Shown: positions 60,779 to 64,000 of the stretch, piece after piece
How the letters are laid out: each line of letters begins with the position of its first letter
Position numbering within the stretch: the first letter of the stretch is position 1
Assembly (NCBI GenBank): GCA_035556735.1
Contig: DATMFF010000009.1
Coordinates: forward strand, 1 to 64,000
Origin: CANJBX01 sp035556735
GTDB lineage: Bacteria; Pseudomonadota; Alphaproteobacteria; Rhizobiales; Xanthobacteraceae
Length of the DNA: 64,000 nucleotides
Direction: 5' to 3'
Position numbers and translations under genes: made by a program
The notes under the pieces: model-generated
The model's input: the letters and a program-made list of their open reading frames with translations, nothing else
Database searches by the model: none
What the model was told of the DNA's origin: nothing

Positions 60779-61807
60779 TCACGCCGCCACGAGCAGCGCC
60801 ATGCAGAACGCGAGCAGCAGCAGAGTGACGGCGACCACGAGCACGGGTGCGTGCCAGCCGATCGCGCGGATGTCCGTCAGGGAGGTTTGCAGGCCGAGGG
60901 CGGAGATCGCGATCACGAGCCCGAACGTGGAGATTTCCACCACCCACGCCTTGAGCGGCATGTAGTGCGGGACAAGGCCGCTGCTCATGGCGAAGCTGTT
61001 CGCGATGCAGAGCAGCAGGAAGGATACCGCGAACAGCGGCACCGGAATGCGCGCGCGGCCTGCGGCTGCGAGCCCACGCCGCGCAAACCACCAGCCGACC
61101 GCCATCACGACCGGCAACAGCAGCGCCACCCGGAACAGCTTGACGATGACGGCCGTATTGCCGGCCTGATCCGACACGCTGTAACCGGCACCGACCACTT
61201 GCGCGACGTCGTGGATGGTGGCGCCGAACAGGATGCCGGCGGTGTGATCGTCGAGCCCCGCCAGCCGTGCGATCGGGGGGTAGGCGATCATCGCGACGGT
61301 CGACAACGCATTGACCGCCACGACGACGAAGGCGACGTCCGCCTGTTTGCGCGGATAGGCCGGCAGGATCGCCGCAGTGGCGAGCGTCGCCGATGCGCCG
61401 CACACGGCGGTGCCCACTCCAGCGAGAGCGCCGAGATTGTCCGATCTGCCGAGTGCTTTCGCGAGCGCCATGGCGCTCACGATCGTCAATGTCATCGCGG
61501 CGATGACCATTGCCGCGGTCTGCCAGCCGAGCGCGGCGATGTCCGCGAGCGCGATGCGGATGCCCAGGAGCGCGACGGCGATGCGCAGCAGCGTGCGGAC
61601 GCAGAACTGCAGGCCGGGCTGGAAGACCGGCGCCATGGCGATGCGGTTGAGGCCGATGCCGATGAGGAGGGCCACGACCATCTCGGAAACCGGCAACGTC
61701 GACTTCAATGCGCGGGCGCACAGGATCGCCGCGATGCCCACCGCGGCGGCGAGGGCGATTCCCGGCAATGTCCGGATCGGCGTGGCGGTCTTGAGAGCTT
61801 CGGTCAT
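60779..61807 (-). CDS. YeiH/UPF0324-family membrane transporter (putative sulfate exporter)
   Basis: A 342-residue integral membrane protein with about 10 helices. The UPF0324 signature GVGTAVCGASATLATAAI and GATIHDVAQVVGAGYSVS is clear. Family proteins export sulfate or related anions formed in taurine or sulfonate use, though evidence is thin. Convergent with the GGDEF-EAL gene, 34 bases apart. It lies next to an ABC-type binding protein gene on the same strand but separated by 69 bases. Confidence 0.9.
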   Translation of the reverse strand: MTEALKTATPIRTLPGIALAAAVGIAAILCARALKSTLPVSEMVVALLIGIGLNRIAMAPVFQPGLQFCVRTLLRIAVALLGIRIALADIAALGWQTAAMVIAAMTLTIVSAMALAKALGRSDNLGALAGVGTAVCGASATLATAAILPAYPRKQADVAFVVVAVNALSTVAMIAYPPIARLAGLDDHTAGILFGATIHDVAQVVGAGYSVSDQAGNTAVIVKLFRVALLLPVVMAVGWWFARRGLAAAGRARIPVPLFAVSFLLLCIANSFAMSSGLVPHYMPLKAWVVEISTFGLVIAISALGLQTSLTDIRAIGWHAPVLVVAVTLLLLAFCMALLVAA

Positions 61808-61876
61808 GGATTGTGCTTCGCCGAAGCACCCGCGGACGGGTTCACCGACGCCGTTCCTGGTGTTTCCCTCGTGAGT

Positions 61877-63091
61877 TCAGCTTCCCGGTGCGCCGGTCAG
61901 CACGGGCCCGAATGCGTCCCAGCGTTCGCCCGTGAAACGCATCATCTGCATCTGCTCGACCGGATTGTAATCGTCCGGTCCGGTGTTGATGCGGACCCCG
62001 GGCAGCAGCATCGGGATCTCGACGTCCTTGAGGTTCGCCGCCTGCTTCATCACGTTGGCGCGGGTGAGGTCGTCGCCGCATTGCTTGAGCACCTGCACCA
62101 GCGTGCTCGCCACGGCGTAGGCATAGACGGTGAAGCTCGATGTGCGGTCCCCGTCCGGGAAGTACTGCTCCATGAACGCGGCCCAGGCCCGATAATCGGC
62201 GTCATCCTTCCATGCCGCGTTGGTGGGATCCTTATAATAGACGCTCGAGAGCACGCCCTTGGCGTTGTCGAGGCCGGCCGGCCTGAGCACGCCGCCGACC
62301 GAATTCGACACGTTGTTGAGGACGTGTACCGGCGACCACTTCATCTCGGCAGCCTTGCGGATCGCCTGCGCGGCGAACTTGGGCGTCGCCACATTGAACA
62401 GGATGTTCGCGCCGGCGGCCTGCAGTGAGATCATCTGCGAGCTGATGGTGGCATCGGTGAACTCGTAGCTCTGCTCGGAGACGATCGGAATCTTGCCCGC
62501 AAGCCCGTCCTTGAGGCCCTTGATGTAGTCTTTGCCGTAGTCGTCGTTCTGGTAGAGGATGCCGATCTTACCGCTCGGATGGTGCTCGAGCAGATACTTC
62601 GCATAGACGCGGGCCTCGCTCTGGTAGTTCGGCTGCCATCCCATGGTCCAGGGATAATTCTTGGGATCACTGAATTTGGTGGCGCCGGCGGCGACGAACA
62701 GCTGCGGCACCTTCCTGTTGTTCATGTAGCGCATGATCGCCGTATTGTGGGCCGTGCCGAGGCTCTGCGTGATCAGCAGAACCTCGTCGCTTTCCACGAG
62801 CTTGCGCGCCTGCTCGACGGTCTTGGACGGCGTGTAGGCGTCGTCGTAGCTGATGAACGTCACCTTGCGGCCGTTGATGCCGCCGTCGGCATTCACCTTC
62901 TTGAAGAAGGCGTCGAGGGTGCGGCCGATCAGGCCGTAGGCGGAGGCGGGGCCGCTGTAGGGATTGATGTTGCCGATCCTGATCTCGGTGTCGCTCGCAC
63001 CGGCGTCGTACGTCTTCTGCGCCAGCGCGGGCGCCGCCGTCAGCGCCGTCACCACAATTGCGCGTGCAACCGCCGCGCCAAGCTTGCCCAT
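61877..63091 (-). CDS. ABC transporter substrate-binding protein, branched-chain amino acid type (B)
   Basis: A 404-residue Peripla_BP_6 protein. Signal peptide MGKLGAAVARAIVVTALTAA ends near ALAQKT, then SDTEIRIGNINPYSGPASAYG. NADGGINGRKVTFISYDDAYTPSKTVEQARKL-type segments match amide-urea/aromatic acid binders. GAGGACTTC leads into the ATG at 63091; the frame to 63241 is a shadow of the upstream region. No permease genes are adjacent. Confidence 0.92.
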   Translation of the reverse strand: MGKLGAAVARAIVVTALTAAPALAQKTYDAGASDTEIRIGNINPYSGPASAYGLIGRTLDAFFKKVNADGGINGRKVTFISYDDAYTPSKTVEQARKLVESDEVLLITQSLGTAHNTAIMRYMNNRKVPQLFVAAGATKFSDPKNYPWTMGWQPNYQSEARVYAKYLLEHHPSGKIGILYQNDDYGKDYIKGLKDGLAGKIPIVSEQSYEFTDATISSQMISLQAAGANILFNVATPKFAAQAIRKAAEMKWSPVHVLNNVSNSVGGVLRPAGLDNAKGVLSSVYYKDPTNAAWKDDADYRAWAAFMEQYFPDGDRTSSFTVYAYAVASTLVQVLKQCGDDLTRANVMKQAANLKDVEIPMLLPGVRINTGPDDYNPVEQMQMMRFTGERWDAFGPVLTGAPGS

Positions 63092-63218
63092 GAAGTCCTC
63101 CCGCTCGACCGGGCCGGACCCTAGCCCACGCTGCGCGCGGTTTGAAGCAGTTCCACCGCATGCGCCCATGTGGAGGGCGCTGCCTTGTTCCAGCCGCCGC
63201 GTCCCGTCATGGTCGCGC

Positions 63219-63821
63219 ATGGCCGACGCTGATCGAATCATTGCGCTTTACGAGGCGCACGCCCGATGCTGGGACGAGGACAGGGGGCGCACTCTGTTCG
63301 AAAAGCCCTGGCTCGATCGTTTCGCCAAGTTGCTGCCGGAGGGCGGGGCCGTGCTCGACATCGGCTGCGGTTCCGGAGAGCCGATCGCGCGCCACCTGAT
63401 CGCCGGGGGCTATCGCGTGACCGGCATCGATTCCTCTCCCACGCTGATCGGGATGTGTCGGAGCCGCTTCCCGCATGCCGAGTGGCGCGTAGCCGACATG
63501 CGCTCGCTTTCGCTTGGGCATCGCTTCGACGGCATGCTGGCCTGGGACAGCTTCTTTCACCTGACGCCGGACGATCAGCGGAGCATGTTTGCCGTGTTTC
63601 GCGCCCATGCCGCAGCCGCGGCGGCGCTGATGTTCACGAGCGGGCCGCGGGCGGGGGAGGCGATCGGTTCATACCAGGGCGAGCCCCTCTATCATTCCAG
63701 CCTCGGTCTCGACGAATACGCCGCGCTCTTGCGGCGGTATGGGTTCGAGATCGTCGCGCATCGCGCAGAGGATCCGGATTGTGGCGGCCACACGGTCTGG
63801 CTGGCGCGTGCCATGTCATAG
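63219..63821 (+). CDS. Small class I SAM-dependent methyltransferase
   Basis: A 200-residue methyltransferase. Motif I is VLDIGCGSGEPIARHL (about 47-62), followed by GIDSSPTLIGMCRSRFP (post-I Asp) and VADMRSLSLGHRFDGMLAWDS. Length and pattern fit the Methyltransf_25/UbiE-like group with unknown substrate. The ATG at 63219 (MADADRIIALYEAHA) begins the conserved sequence. Divergent from the ABC binding-protein gene. Confidence 0.87.
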   Translation: MADADRIIALYEAHARCWDEDRGRTLFEKPWLDRFAKLLPEGGAVLDIGCGSGEPIARHLIAGGYRVTGIDSSPTLIGMCRSRFPHAEWRVADMRSLSLGHRFDGMLAWDSFFHLTPDDQRSMFAVFRAHAAAAAALMFTSGPRAGEAIGSYQGEPLYHSSLGLDEYAALLRRYGFEIVAHRAEDPDCGGHTVWLARAMS

Positions 63822-63855
63822 CCCGAAGCGCGCGTGCACCGCGGCCGGCGCTTGC

Positions 63856-64000
63856 TCAAGAGCCCGAGAGCGCGATCATGTTGAGAAGCAGGACCAGTAG
63901 AACGAGGCCGGCGAGCCCGCCAATGAAGACGGCGCGCTGCCATCTGCGGCGCAGCACGATGGTGCCGCCGCGCGCCTTCTCCGCCGGAAACTCTGGGGCC
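63856..64000 (-). CDS. C-terminal end of a membrane protein (partial)
   Basis: The minus-strand frame entering from the window edge reads APEFPAEKARGGTIVLRRRW, a hydrophobic helix (AVFIGGLAGLVLLVLLLNMI) and LSGS before the stop at 63856-63858. It is the end of a protein whose start lies beyond 64000. Convergent with the methyltransferase. Family not identifiable from this piece. Confidence 0.55.
   Translation of the reverse strand, partial: APEFPAEKARGGTIVLRRRWQRAVFIGGLAGLVLLVLLLNMIALSGS

Overview
The window looks like chromosome from an alphaproteobacterium of the order Hyphomicrobiales (Rhizobiales), probably near Bradyrhizobiaceae/Xanthobacteraceae. The signs are high G+C coding sequence, core gene orders typical of that group (accA..xerD-aroK-aroB-CNNM transporter-bolA; J-domain protein-cobS-cobT; rpmB-DUF3108; helicase-S4 protein-fdxA-carD), several solute-binding proteins without permeases, and two copies of a palindromic GAGCATGATC..GATCATGCTC repeat of a kind familiar from that group. 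Genus is not determined.

Layout. 1-8.5 kb: accA, a tandem pair of TadG-like von Willebrand A proteins, xerD, a 50-residue membrane protein, then divergent aroK-aroB-CNNM/CorC transporter. 8.5-14 kb: bolA, J-domain protein, cobS-cobT and a phytase-like esterase. 14-21 kb is an accessory block: a TctC-type binding protein, then a minus-strand catabolic unit (ABC binding protein, LacI regulator, hydroxyisobutyrate-type dehydrogenase, cupin, hydratase) divergent from a MetE-like methyltransferase, with a perfect LacI-style operator between them. 21-29.5 kb: rpmB, a DUF3108 protein, a methyltransferase, a Suv3-like helicase with a long low-complexity tail, S4 protein, FdxA and CarD, closed by a strong terminator.

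29.6-35.5 kb: a phospholipase-D/cardiolipin-synthase protein converging on, and overlapping, a UPF0104 flippase; an EEP-family hydrolase, an M48 lipoprotein protease and a secreted SNase-like protein. 35.6-47.2 kb: a respiratory nitrate reductase unit (narK1-narK2 fusion, narG, narH, narJ, narI, a parvulin isomerase and a small unknown gene), divergent from a Crp/Fnr regulator with a perfect TTGAT-N4-ATCAA site in the shared intergenic region. This is the clearest working system here: nitrate import, membrane-bound reduction, dedicated chaperones and a control gene.

47.2-64 kb: MBL-fold hydrolase, SCP2-type thiolase, a lipoprotein gene apparently split by about 2.1 kb of more A/T-rich DNA carrying an unknown 296-residue protein and a GYF_2-domain protein (itself frame-broken), a TctC-type protein, an MFS exporter, tRNA-Arg(CCT), a Cys-rich secreted protein, pcaI-pcaJ CoA-transferase, a DctP-type binding protein next to a GGDEF-EAL membrane protein, a YeiH-type transporter, an ABC binding protein, a methyltransferase and a partial membrane protein.

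Most novel candidates: the insertion at 49.97-52.12 kb and its two unfamiliar proteins; the possible DctP-GGDEF/EAL signalling pair; and the nar unit extended by a parvulin and an unrecognised 107-residue protein. No rRNA, CRISPR array, transposase or prophage was seen.
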